A stretch of 64,000 nucleotides of DNA. Source: Amycolatopsis alkalitolerans (GTDB lineage: Bacteria > Actinomycetota > Actinomycetes > Mycobacteriales > Pseudonocardiaceae). Location of the stretch: NCBI RefSeq assembly GCF_006152065.1, contig NZ_VDFW01000006.1, forward strand, positions 186,001-250,000. The letters run 5' to 3'. The translations under genes and the position numbers were made by a program. Below are positions 35,294 to 43,549 of the stretch, piece by piece. Below the pieces are notes generated by a model. That model saw only the letters and a list, made by a program, of their open reading frames with translations, was not told where the DNA came from and searched no databases. The stretch's first letter is position 1, and the number at the start of each line of letters is the position of its first letter.

Positions 35294-36496
35294 ATGCGGA
35301 TCGTCGTCGTCAACAACTTCTTCCCGCCGCGAGTCGGCGGGAGCGCTCATATGGCCGCGGCGCTCGCGGGGAAGTACGCCGAGGCCGGGCACGACGTGCT
35401 CGTGCTGACCGCCGCCTACGGCCAGGCGCCGGCGGAGGAGGAGCGCGACGGCTACCGGATCATCCGGTTGCCCGCGGTGCGGATGCCGATACTGGGCCTG
35501 TCGATCGACTTCGACCTCAGCTTCGCCGCGATGGTGCCGGGCAACCGGCGGCGGATCCGACGGCTGCTGCACGAGTTCCAGCCGGATGCGCTGCATCTGC
35601 ACGGACAGTTCTTCGACCTGTCCTGGCTCGCGGGCTGTTACGGGCGGCGGCTCGGTGTACCGTCCATAGTGACCATCCACACGCTACTGGTCAGCGAAAA
35701 TCCCTGGTACGGCGCGATCTTCCGGGCGCTCGACGCGGTACTGGTGAAGCCGATGCTGCGGCGGATCGGCCCGCTGCACATCCTGCTCGACAAGCTGGGC
35801 GCGGACTACTGCGCCCGCCGCTACGGGACGACCGCGGCGAACTCGGTGCATCTGCCGATCCCGATCGACACCGGGTTCTTCGACCGTGCCGATGTCCGGA
35901 CGGGGGAACGGGAAGGCGCGTCGATCCTGTCTCTCGGCCACGTTATCCCGCTGCGGAACCGGTTGCCGCTCGTCGAGGCGTTGCCGTCGATCCTGGCGAA
36001 ACACCCTGGCACCACCGTGACGGTCGTCGGGCGGGTGTACCACGACGAGTTCCTGCGCCGGGCCGAGGAACTCGGCGTCCGGGATGCGATCGTCGTGCGG
36101 GGCGCGGTGCCGCGCGAGGAGGTTCCGTCGTATTTCGCCGCGGCGGACGTCGTCGCGCACGACCTCAACGGCGGATGCGGTACGGCTTCGCTCGAAGCGA
36201 TGCTGTCCGGTACGGCGACCATCGCCTCGGTCGCGCCCGACAACTATCCGGGCGTGGAACTGCGCAATGGCGAGAACATCCTGCTTGTCCCACCGGACGA
36301 CCCTGGCGCGGTCGCGGAAGCCGTCATCGGGCTGCTCGACGACCCGCGGTGGCGGGCCGACCTGGCCCGCCGCGCGAGCGCGCTGGTGCGCGAGCATTTC
36401 GCGCTCGACGTGGTGGCCAAGCATCATCTGCGACTACTGGAGGCACTGTGTTCTTCGACGACGAGCGCAGCAACCGGCTCCGGCCGGAGATCCTGA
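35294..36496 (+). CDS. Group 1 glycosyltransferase (GT4 family)
   Basis: A 400-residue GT-B enzyme. The N-terminal domain opens MRIVVVNNFFPPRVGGSAHM, and the nucleotide-sugar domain has SLGHVIPLRN, VVGRV and the GCGTASLEAMLSGT loop corresponding to the Glu-x7-Glu region. ATG 35294 starts one base after the epimerase stop. It likely transfers the sugar made by this cluster to a lipid or polymer on the cytosolic face. It overlaps the acetyltransferase start by 49 bases. Confidence 0.85.
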   Translation: MRIVVVNNFFPPRVGGSAHMAAALAGKYAEAGHDVLVLTAAYGQAPAEEERDGYRIIRLPAVRMPILGLSIDFDLSFAAMVPGNRRRIRRLLHEFQPDALHLHGQFFDLSWLAGCYGRRLGVPSIVTIHTLLVSENPWYGAIFRALDAVLVKPMLRRIGPLHILLDKLGADYCARRYGTTAANSVHLPIPIDTGFFDRADVRTGEREGASILSLGHVIPLRNRLPLVEALPSILAKHPGTTVTVVGRVYHDEFLRRAEELGVRDAIVVRGAVPREEVPSYFAAADVVAHDLNGGCGTASLEAMLSGTATIASVAPDNYPGVELRNGENILLVPPDDPGAVAEAVIGLLDDPRWRADLARRASALVREHFALDVVAKHHLRLLEALCSSTTSAATGSGRRS

Positions 36497-37008
36497 CCCA
36501 GCTGGTCGGCCAGTACCTCAACGACGCCGAGCGCGCGCGGTACCTCGGCCTGCCGGACACGACGCGGATCCGCGAGCGCGCGAAGATCATCAACCCGGAG
36601 CGGCTGATCCTCGGGGAGCACTGCTGGATCGGCGAGGACGCGGTGCTCGACGCGAGCGGCGGCCTGACGATCGGCGAGCACACGAGCGTCGGCGTGGGCA
36701 CGCTCGTGTTCACGCATTCGAGCTGGCTGGCGAACATGATGCTGGAGAACCACTCCGGCAGCGATCTCATCGAGCGGACCCCGGTCGTGATCGGCAAGGG
36801 TTGCTTCCTCGGCGGGCACGCGGTCATCATGCCGGGCGTCACGATCGGGGATTTCGCCACCGTGCAGCCGAATTCGGTGGTGGCGAAGGACGTGCCGGAC
36901 CGCTGCCTCGTCGCGGGCAATCCGGCGCGTGTGTTCCAGCGCTACGACGAGGACTACGTGGAGTCCGAGGCCGAGCGGGTCCGCGCCAAGAACGCCCGCT
37001 TGCCGTGA
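36448..37008 (+). CDS. Left-handed beta-helix acetyltransferase (WbbJ/maltose O-acetyltransferase type)
   Basis: A 186-residue hexapeptide-repeat acyltransferase. Repeats such as IGEDAVLDASGGLTIGEHTSVGVGT and VIGKGCFLGGHAVIMPGVTIGDFATVQPNSVV are visible, followed by the NPARVFQRYDE cap. It acetylates an OH or NH2 of the sugar using acetyl-CoA. GTG 36448 with GGAGG at 36439-36443 is chosen; it overlaps the GT4 gene by 49 bases. It ends in the palindrome at 37006-37020. Confidence 0.85.
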   Translation: MFFDDERSNRLRPEILTQLVGQYLNDAERARYLGLPDTTRIRERAKIINPERLILGEHCWIGEDAVLDASGGLTIGEHTSVGVGTLVFTHSSWLANMMLENHSGSDLIERTPVVIGKGCFLGGHAVIMPGVTIGDFATVQPNSVVAKDVPDRCLVAGNPARVFQRYDEDYVESEAERVRAKNARLP

Positions 37009-37050
37009 GGGGGCCCCTCACGGTCGTATAGGGCATGAGGGGGTCCCTCA
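37006..37050. repeat. Two tandem short palindromes between convergent genes
   Basis: TGAGGGGGCCCCTCA (37006-37020, overlapping the stop of the acetyltransferase) and TGAGGGGGTCCCTCA (37036-37050), 30 bases apart. Each can fold as a 6-7 base-pair hairpin with a 1-3 base loop. They lie between convergent genes and could act as a bidirectional terminator or be a small repeat element. No T-run follows. Confidence 0.65.
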
Positions 37051-37064
37051 CGGCATCACGAGCA

Positions 37065-37958
37065 TCACGAGGGGTGGGGGTTGGTTGCCTGAGCGATGAC
37101 CTGGTGCGCGGGCAGGATCGAGGCGCGTTCGGCGTCCGCATCCACCTGACCGGCCGCCAGCGCAAGGAAATACTCGAGCTGCGCGGCCAACGGCTCGGGC
37201 CCCGTCGGCTCATGCACCTCCACCGCTGACCCGCGGGTCACGACGATCGACCGTGCCACCAGGTCCACTTCGATCACCCGGTCCAGTTCGGACATCGTGA
37301 TCGTGCGCGTTTTCCGTTGCCCGAGGCGGGAAGCCGACAGGGTGGCGACTCCGGTGGGGAACGACAGCGTCGCGTCCACCGTGTCCTCCGCAGCCGGCGC
37401 CGAAGCGGGATGGAAGTAGCCCGCGGCGGAGGTGACCCGGACCGGCGAGCACCCGAAGCACCGGATCGCGAGGTCCACGTCGTGCACCAGCAGATCCCAC
37501 GCCACGCCGGTGCGGATCCGCGGCGCATAGGGGCCGTGCCGGTGGGCGATCAGGTGCACCGGTTCCGTCACCAGGCTCATCGCCGTCACGACGGCCGGGT
37601 TGAACCGCTCGACGAACCCGCACATCACCGGCACGCCGAGGTTCTCCGACAGCCGGACGATCTCCTCGGCCGCGCCCAGTTCGTCCGCCACCGGTTTCTC
37701 GACGAGCAAAGGCTTGCCCTGCTTGAGGATCTCCAGTGCGAGCTCGTGATGGGATTCGGTCGCGGAGGCGAGCACCACGGCGTCCACATCGGACAGGGTG
37801 TCCAGCGAAGGCGCCCAGGCGGCACCGAATTCCGCGGCACAAGCCCGCCCCGCGTCGGCTCGCGGCTCGATGACCCGAACCAGCGAAGCCCTCGAGCCGG
37901 CTATCGTCCTCGCGTGCAACCGGCCCATGCATCCGGTGCCCACCAAGGCCAGTCTCAT
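37065..37958 (-). CDS. Gfo/Idh/MocA-family dehydrogenase (GnnA/WbpB-like candidate)
   Basis: A 297-residue NAD(P)-dependent sugar dehydrogenase. The Rossmann start is LALVGTGCMG; the catalytic-region EKP motif is in LLVEKPVADE, and a His-Asp pair appears in LLVHDVDLAIRCFG. It overlaps the aminotransferase gene upstream by 4 bases. The pair, next to an LpxA-like acyltransferase across a 41-base divergent gap, looks like the GnnA/GnnB or WbpB/WbpE pairs that oxidise C3 of UDP-GlcNAc and aminate it. The substrate identity is inference. Confidence 0.82.
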   Translation of the reverse strand: MRLALVGTGCMGRLHARTIAGSRASLVRVIEPRADAGRACAAEFGAAWAPSLDTLSDVDAVVLASATESHHELALEILKQGKPLLVEKPVADELGAAEEIVRLSENLGVPVMCGFVERFNPAVVTAMSLVTEPVHLIAHRHGPYAPRIRTGVAWDLLVHDVDLAIRCFGCSPVRVTSAAGYFHPASAPAAEDTVDATLSFPTGVATLSASRLGQRKTRTITMSELDRVIEVDLVARSIVVTRGSAVEVHEPTGPEPLAAQLEYFLALAAGQVDADAERASILPAHQVIAQATNPHPS

Positions 37959-39061
37959 GCGCCCAGCGCCTCTCTGACTTCTCGCACGACGGTGTCCACA
38001 TCGGACTCGGTGAGAGCCGGGTGCACCGGCAGCGACAGCGCTTCCTGAGTCAGCCGGTGCGCCACCGGGAACTGCTCGGGCGACACCGCCGGGATCTGCG
38101 GATGGCCCCGGAAGCAGTCGTGATCGAACACCAGGCTCGGGTAGTACACGCCGGTGCCGATCCCCCGGCCGGTCAGCTCGGCGGCGAGTTCGTCGCGCGA
38201 GAGCATCGCGTGCGGGCCGATCAGCACCGTGTACTGGTGCCAGACATGCGAACGCCCCGGCAGCACGGCCGGCACCGCGAGCCCAGGCGTTCCGGCGAGC
38301 CCGGTCGAGAGCTGCTTGGCGTTGTGGCGCCGGGCGGCGACCAACTCGTCGAGCCGTGCCAGCTGGGGAATGCCGACGGCGGCGTGCAGCTCCGACATCC
38401 GGTAGTTGTGCCCGGCCAGCTCGTACCGGTACCGCGCGCGCATGCCCTGATTGCGCAGCACACGCAGCCGGTCGGCCAGTTCGTCGTCGTCGCAGGTGAC
38501 GACGCCGCCTTCGCCGGTCGTGACGTTCTTCGTGGCGTACAACGAAAAGCAGCCCAAGCCGTAGGAGCCGGCCGCCTGGCCCTCGAACGCCGAGCCCACC
38601 GACTGCGCCGCGTCCTCGACCAGGTGCAGACCGTGTTCGGCGGCCAGCGGAGCGAGCTTGCCCATGTCCGCCACCTGCCCGTACAGGTGCACGGGCAGCA
38701 GCACCTTCGTGCGCGGCCCGATCACCCGTGCCACCGCGTCCGGGTCGAGCGCGAAGTCCTCGCGTGACACGTCGGCGAACCGGACCGTCGCACCCGCTTC
38801 GAGGATCGCGTTCAGCGTGGCCACGAACGTGAACGGGGACGTGATCACCTCGTCACCCGGGCGCAGCCCGAGCGCCTGCAACGCCGCGACGAGCGCCGTC
38901 GTCCCGCTGTTCACCGCCACCGCGTGCGCCGTGCCCGCGACGCGGGCGAAGGCGTCCTCGAACCGGCCGACCATCGGCCCCTGGGCGAGCCCGCCCGAGC
39001 GCAGGACCTCGATCACGAGCGGCTCGGCGTCACGGACGTCGACCACGGTAAGGGGAATCAT
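37955..39061 (-). CDS. DegT/DnrJ/EryC1 aminotransferase, copy 2 (GnnB/WbpE-like candidate)
   Basis: A 368-residue PLP aminotransferase. Lys178 lies in YATKNVTTGEGG, the PLP-binding Asp in LHLVEDAAQSVGS, and the HNYRMSELHAA segment fits the family. It is only distantly similar to copy 1 at 33267-34370, so the two act on different sugars or steps. Coupled to the dehydrogenase downstream by a 4-base overlap. Divergent from the LpxA-like gene, 41 bases away, so both strands are likely driven from one small promoter region. Confidence 0.88.
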   Translation of the reverse strand: MIPLTVVDVRDAEPLVIEVLRSGGLAQGPMVGRFEDAFARVAGTAHAVAVNSGTTALVAALQALGLRPGDEVITSPFTFVATLNAILEAGATVRFADVSREDFALDPDAVARVIGPRTKVLLPVHLYGQVADMGKLAPLAAEHGLHLVEDAAQSVGSAFEGQAAGSYGLGCFSLYATKNVTTGEGGVVTCDDDELADRLRVLRNQGMRARYRYELAGHNYRMSELHAAVGIPQLARLDELVAARRHNAKQLSTGLAGTPGLAVPAVLPGRSHVWHQYTVLIGPHAMLSRDELAAELTGRGIGTGVYYPSLVFDHDCFRGHPQIPAVSPEQFPVAHRLTQEALSLPVHPALTESDVDTVVREVREALGA

Positions 39062-39102
39062 GCGGCGATACCTCCTTCGGCCGGTGGGTAGGGTTGCGCC
39101 CC

Positions 39103-39801
39103 GTGAATCGCATCCACCCGACCGCGGTGCTGGGGCCGGGTGTCGCGCTCGGGACCGGGAACGTCATCGGGCCGTACACCGTCATCACCGGTCCCGCCGT
39201 GCTCGGCGACGGCAACTGGATCGGCCCGCACGTCACGATCGGCACCCCGGCCGAGGACCGTGACGGCCCGCATCCGGGCTGGGACGACGAGCCCGCGGGC
39301 GCGGGCGTGCGCATCGGGCACCGCAACCGGATCCGCGAGTACGCCAGCGTGCATCAGGGCACGCGGCGCCCGACCGTGCTCGGTGACGACGGTTACTACC
39401 TGCGAGGCGCTCATGTCGCACATGACTGCCTCATCGGGGACGCGGTGACCTTGGCCTCCAATGTCGTGCTGGGCGGGCATGTGCACGTCTGGTCGCGAGC
39501 CAACCTCGGGATGGGCACGATGGTCCACCAGCACGTACGGATCGGCCCTGGCGCCATGGTTGGCATGGGCGCGGCCGTCCGGCGCGAGGTCGGTGCGTTC
39601 ACGATCTGCGTCGGCAACCCCGCCAGGGTCACCGGCCTCAACGTGGTCGGGCTCGCCCGGCTGGGCCTCGACCAGGACACGATTGATCAGCTCGAACCGT
39701 GGCTCAAGGGCAAAGCGCGACTTCCACCCGATGGGTTGACGAACACGCTGCCCACCGGGCTCTCTACCTTGGTGCGAGCCTGGGACGAGCGGAAGGACTG
39801 A
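39103..39801 (+). CDS. LpxA-like left-handed beta-helix acyltransferase
   Basis: A 232-residue hexapeptide protein that resembles UDP-GlcNAc acyltransferase (LpxA). It has the catalytic-type segment RIGHRNRIREYASVHQGT (LpxA: NRIRExVTIHRGT), HVAHDCLIGDAV, MVHQHVRIGPGAMVGMGAAV and the ending LNVVGLARLGL (LpxA: NxVGLKRRGF). GTG 39103. LpxA normally acts in lipid A synthesis of Gram-negative bacteria, which an actinomycete should not have. Here it is followed by an ACP and ligase, so it likely moves an ACP-bound acyl group to an amino sugar. Confidence 0.8.
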   Translation: MNRIHPTAVLGPGVALGTGNVIGPYTVITGPAVLGDGNWIGPHVTIGTPAEDRDGPHPGWDDEPAGAGVRIGHRNRIREYASVHQGTRRPTVLGDDGYYLRGAHVAHDCLIGDAVTLASNVVLGGHVHVWSRANLGMGTMVHQHVRIGPGAMVGMGAAVRREVGAFTICVGNPARVTGLNVVGLARLGLDQDTIDQLEPWLKGKARLPPDGLTNTLPTGLSTLVRAWDERKD

Positions 39802-39805
39802 AAAC

Positions 39806-40039
39806 GTGGAGATCGGACAGCGCCTGCGGGCCGTGTTCGTGTCGGCACTGGACCTCGACGAGGACGCTGACGTCGAGAAACTCGAGTATCGCGGGATCGA
39901 GGCGTGGGACTCGGTCGGGCATATTACGCTCGTCGCCGCGATCGAGGACGAGTTCGAGGTGCAACTCGACACCGACCAGGTGCTCGACCTGTCGAGCTAC
40001 AAGGCGGCGTTGGACCTGGTGACGCAGTTGCTCGCGTGA
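39806..40039 (+). CDS. Acyl carrier protein
   Basis: A 77-residue acidic four-helix protein with the phosphopantetheine Ser36 in AWDSVGHITLV. It is distinct from housekeeping ACPs in having Ser-Val-Gly-His rather than Ser-Leu-Asp. GTG 39806 lies 4 bases after the previous stop. It is the likely carrier for the acyl group made by the downstream ligase and used by the LpxA-like enzyme or reduced by the LuxC-like protein. Confidence 0.88.
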   Translation: MEIGQRLRAVFVSALDLDEDADVEKLEYRGIEAWDSVGHITLVAAIEDEFEVQLDTDQVLDLSSYKAALDLVTQLLA

Positions 40040-40051
40040 GGAGGCGGTCCT

Positions 40052-41449
40052 GTGACGCTCATCGGTGACGGCGCACGACTCGTCGACACGGTTTCCGGTC
40101 GCGCGCTCGGGCACGCCGCGCTCAGGCGCGAGGTCGCCCGGATCGCGGAAGCGCTTTCCACGCTGCCCGAAGGCGTGCTGTTCACCCGGGTTTCGATCGG
40201 GATGCCCGATCTGCTGCGGTATCTGGCGGCCTTCGAGAGCGGTCGCGCGGTCGCGCTCATCGACCCCGCGTTGAATGCGGACTCGCTGGCCTCCCTGATC
40301 GCCCGGTTCCGGCCCGGAGCGGTGCTCTCCGCGCCCTGCGCCGAACCGCCGCCCGGGTACCGCGCCGAGGACGGGCACTGGCTGCGTGCCGACCCCGAAG
40401 GCGTGGCGCCGCATCCGGAGCTCGCGATCCTGCTGGCCACCAGCGGCTCCACCGGCGCGCCGCAGTTCGCCCGGCTCTCCCGGCGCGCGATCCTGTCCAA
40501 CGCGCGCGCGATCGCGGAGGTCCTCGGTATAGGGCCGGACGACGTGGCGCCGACGAGCCTGCCGCCGCACTACAGCTTCGGGCTGTCGGTGCTGAACTCT
40601 CATCTCGCGCAGGGCGCGACCGTGGTGATCGAACCGTCGGGGATCCTCGGCCGTCCGTTCTGGGACTCGGTGTCCAGTGCCGGCTGCACGTCGCTGGCGG
40701 CGGTCCCGTATCACTACGAGATGTTGCGGCGCCTGGACTTCGACCCGGCGCGCTACCCGCGGTTGCGCAAGCTCACCCAGGCGGGCGGGCGGCTGCGGCC
40801 CGAACTGGTCGACGAATTCGACACCAAGATGCGGGCGGCCGGTGGCGGGCTGTACGTGATGTACGGCCAGACCGAGGCGTCGCCGCGGATGGCGACGATG
40901 CCCGCGGAACTGCTGGCGCACAAGCCCGCGTCGGTCGGGCCCGCGGTGCCGGGCGGGCAGTTCAGCATCCGCCACGGTGACGGCTCGGAGACGACGCACC
41001 CGAAGATCACCGGCGAGGTGGTCTACCGGGGTCCCAACGTGATGATGGGCTACGCCGAGGACGCGGCGGCGCTCGCGCTCGGCGACGAACTCGGCGGCCT
41101 GCTGCCGACCGGTGACCTGGGCTACCTCGACGAGGACGGGTTCCTGTTCGTCACCGGCAGGCTCAAGCGCATCGGCAAGGTGTTCGGTAACCGGGTCGGC
41201 CTCGACGATCTCGAGCACGCGGCGCGCGCGACCGGGCTCGGCATCGAGATCGTCGCCGCGATCGCCGCCGACGACAAGGTCGTGCTGTTCGCGGAGGGTG
41301 TCGCGAAGGACGTGTGCAAGCAGGCTTCGCGCGCGCTCGGCGAACGCCTGCACCTGCACGCCTCGGGTTTCGACGTCCGCCCGATCGACGTGGTCCCGTT
41401 GCTGGCCAGCGGGAAGATCGACTACCAGGCGCTGGCGGAGCTGATATGA
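40052..41449 (+). CDS. Adenylate-forming acyl-ACP/CoA ligase
   Basis: A 465-residue enzyme of the ANL superfamily. The ATP motif is LLATSGSTGAPQFA, later VMYGQTEASPRM (A5 region), GDLGYLDEDGFLFVTGR (A7-A8) and a C-terminal Lys in SGKIDYQAL. It is shorter than typical CoA ligases (500-600). It activates a carboxylic acid as adenylate and loads it, probably onto the neighbouring ACP. The acid is unknown. Stop overlaps the LuxE-like start as ATGA, showing coupling. Confidence 0.88.
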   Translation: MTLIGDGARLVDTVSGRALGHAALRREVARIAEALSTLPEGVLFTRVSIGMPDLLRYLAAFESGRAVALIDPALNADSLASLIARFRPGAVLSAPCAEPPPGYRAEDGHWLRADPEGVAPHPELAILLATSGSTGAPQFARLSRRAILSNARAIAEVLGIGPDDVAPTSLPPHYSFGLSVLNSHLAQGATVVIEPSGILGRPFWDSVSSAGCTSLAAVPYHYEMLRRLDFDPARYPRLRKLTQAGGRLRPELVDEFDTKMRAAGGGLYVMYGQTEASPRMATMPAELLAHKPASVGPAVPGGQFSIRHGDGSETTHPKITGEVVYRGPNVMMGYAEDAAALALGDELGGLLPTGDLGYLDEDGFLFVTGRLKRIGKVFGNRVGLDDLEHAARATGLGIEIVAAIAADDKVVLFAEGVAKDVCKQASRALGERLHLHASGFDVRPIDVVPLLASGKIDYQALAELI

Positions 41450-42435
41450 GCCTGGTGGCCCGGCTTTACGACTTGACCGCGTATCACCGGTCGCGGTGCG
41501 GCGAGTACGACCGGATCCTCTCGGCGCTCGGCACCGGCGATGCGTTCGCCGAGGTGGCGGACCTGCCATGGCTTCCGGTGCGCCTGTTCAAGACGCACGC
41601 GCTCAAGAGCATTCCGGACGAGGACGTGTTCCGGGTGCTGACTTCTTCGGGCACGACCGGCGCGCCGTCGAGGATCTTTCTCGACAAGGCCGCCGCGGCG
41701 GCGCAGACGCGGCACCTGTCGTCGACCCTGCAGCGCGTGCTCGGCCCATCCCGGCTGCCGATGCTCGTGGTGGACCGCAGGAGCATCGTGCGCTCGCGGT
41801 CCGCGCGGGGCGCCGGAGTGCTCGGGATGGCGAACTTCGGCCGCAAGCATGTGTACCTGCTCGACGAGGACGAGCGGCCGGATGTGCCCGCCCTTCGGCG
41901 GTTCCTGGCCGAGCACGGCGGCGAGCCGTTCCTGATCTTCGGGTTCACGTTCCTGGTCTGGCAATACCTGTACGAGGTGGCGCGCGAACACCGGCTCGAC
42001 CTGTCGAACGGGATCCTGATCCACTCGGGCGGCTGGAAGAAGCTCATCGAGCGGGCCGTCGACAACGCCGAGTTCCGGCGGCGCTTCGCCGAGGACACAG
42101 GCCTGCGGCGGATCCACAACTACTACGGGATGGTCGAGCAGATCGGCACCGTCTTCCTCGAAGGACCCTCCGGCGACGGCTTGTACTGCCCGGAGTTCGC
42201 CGACGTCGTGATCCGCGATCCGCGCACCTGGGCGGAACAGCCGATCGGCGTGCCGGGCGTGGTGGAGGTGGTGAGCACGCTGCCGCGGTCGTATCCCGGG
42301 CATGTGCTGCTGACCGAGGATCTCGGGGTGTGTCACGGGATCGACGACGGGGACTGGCCGGGGAAGCGGTTTTCGGTGCTCGGGCGCCTGCCCCGTGCCG
42401 AAGTCCGCGGCTGTTCCGATACCGTCGCGGGGTGA
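41446..42435 (+). CDS. LuxE-like acyl-protein synthetase
   Basis: A 329-residue protein of the LuxE/PaaK-like family. The ATP-binding motif is VLTSSGTTGAPSRI, then FLIFGFTFLVWQYLYEVAR, GGWKKLIERAV and HNYYGMVEQIGTVF, all typical of LuxE. In bioluminescent bacteria LuxE activates fatty acid and passes it to LuxC. Here it precedes a LuxC-like gene with an overlap (GTGA) and follows the AMP ligase with an overlap. No luciferase genes are adjacent. Likely acyl activation for aldehyde formation or transfer in this cluster. Confidence 0.82.
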   Translation: MSLVARLYDLTAYHRSRCGEYDRILSALGTGDAFAEVADLPWLPVRLFKTHALKSIPDEDVFRVLTSSGTTGAPSRIFLDKAAAAAQTRHLSSTLQRVLGPSRLPMLVVDRRSIVRSRSARGAGVLGMANFGRKHVYLLDEDERPDVPALRRFLAEHGGEPFLIFGFTFLVWQYLYEVAREHRLDLSNGILIHSGGWKKLIERAVDNAEFRRRFAEDTGLRRIHNYYGMVEQIGTVFLEGPSGDGLYCPEFADVVIRDPRTWAEQPIGVPGVVEVVSTLPRSYPGHVLLTEDLGVCHGIDDGDWPGKRFSVLGRLPRAEVRGCSDTVAG

Positions 42436-43544
42436 CGTTTCCGAGCCTCGATGGGCCGTTGCTGGCAGTCGGTGACGAGCGGGTCGTCGATTTCCTGGAC
42501 CGGTTCGGGCGGCGCCTGCTCGCGCTTGGGCGGCGGTATCCGGAACTCGCCTCGCTGGGTTTCTTCCTCCGGCGCGCCGAGACCGGGCGGCAGCTGTCCC
42601 GTTTGGACGGTTTGCGGTACCCGCGCGGCGTGGTGTTCCACGTGCCGCCGGCCAATGTGGACACCGTGTTCGTGTACTCGTGGGCGCTGTCGGCGCTCGC
42701 CGGGAACACCAACGTCGTGCGGATCTCGCCACGGGCGGGCGCGGCCGCGCGGGCGATCCTGGACGTCTGGCGTTCGATGGACGATCCGGTCATCGCGCGC
42801 ACCCAGCACATGATCAGCTACGACCGCGACGACGAGTTGACCGCGAAGCTGTCGGCGGCCGCCGATCTGCGTGTGCTGTGGGGTGGCGACGATTCGGTGC
42901 GCGCCCTGCGGAAGTTCCCGCTCGCGCCGCATGCGCGTGACCTGACGTTTCCCGACCGCTCGTCGTTCGCGATCGTGTCCGTCGCGGGCTGGCAGCGGGC
43001 GTCCGAAGCGCGCCGGCGGAAGGCCGTCGAGGCGTTCTTCACCGACGCGTACTGGTTCGATCAGGCGGCCTGTTCCTCGCCACGCGGCGTGTTCTGGGTG
43101 GGCGAGGACGACGTGTCCGCCGTGTTCCGCGAACTGCTGGTGGCGGTCGCCGAGGAGAAAGGGCACCTCACCGAGCCCGCCATGGCCGTGCAGAAGCGTG
43201 TCGCCACCTATGGCGCCGCGGCGGACGGTCTCGTCGAGAAGATCTCCTTCGACAGTCACGCGGTGACGAGTCTCGAGTCGGAAGACCTGCTCCGAGAATG
43301 GCTCGGCGCCGGAGTTTTCACTCATTCGAAGGTTTCCTCCCTCGCCGAACTCGTACCGAAAGTCGTCCGCAAGGATCAGACGGTCACCCATTTCGGGTTC
43401 GAGCGTGCGGAACTTGTCGAGTTCGCCAGGAAAACGGGGGTGGACCGGGTCGTGCCGTTCGGCTCGGCGCTCGAGTTCTCCCCGGTCTGGGACGGCTACG
43501 ATCTGCTCGCCGAATTCACGAAACTGATCACCGTCACCGGTTGA
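42432..43544 (+). CDS. LuxC-like acyl reductase
   Basis: A 370-residue protein of the LuxC acyl-CoA/acyl-protein reductase family. The candidate catalytic Cys is Cys214 in WFDQAACSSPRGV, and the N-terminal FHVPPANVDTVFVYSWALSALAGNTNVVRIS segment matches LuxC's aldehyde-dehydrogenase-like fold. It would reduce an acyl thioester to an aldehyde with NADPH. GTG 42432 overlaps the LuxE-like stop. Physically coupled with ACP, ligase and LuxE. Product unknown. Confidence 0.85.
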   Translation: MTFPSLDGPLLAVGDERVVDFLDRFGRRLLALGRRYPELASLGFFLRRAETGRQLSRLDGLRYPRGVVFHVPPANVDTVFVYSWALSALAGNTNVVRISPRAGAAARAILDVWRSMDDPVIARTQHMISYDRDDELTAKLSAAADLRVLWGGDDSVRALRKFPLAPHARDLTFPDRSSFAIVSVAGWQRASEARRRKAVEAFFTDAYWFDQAACSSPRGVFWVGEDDVSAVFRELLVAVAEEKGHLTEPAMAVQKRVATYGAAADGLVEKISFDSHAVTSLESEDLLREWLGAGVFTHSKVSSLAELVPKVVRKDQTVTHFGFERAELVEFARKTGVDRVVPFGSALEFSPVWDGYDLLAEFTKLITVTG

Positions 43545-43549
43545 GGACC

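Noticed and set aside
37065-39061. Reading the Gfo/Idh and aminotransferase pair as inositol or general amino sugar catabolism
   Set aside because: Overlap, divergent LpxA-like gene and neighbouring glycosyl genes favour nucleotide-sugar synthesis, though this is inference.
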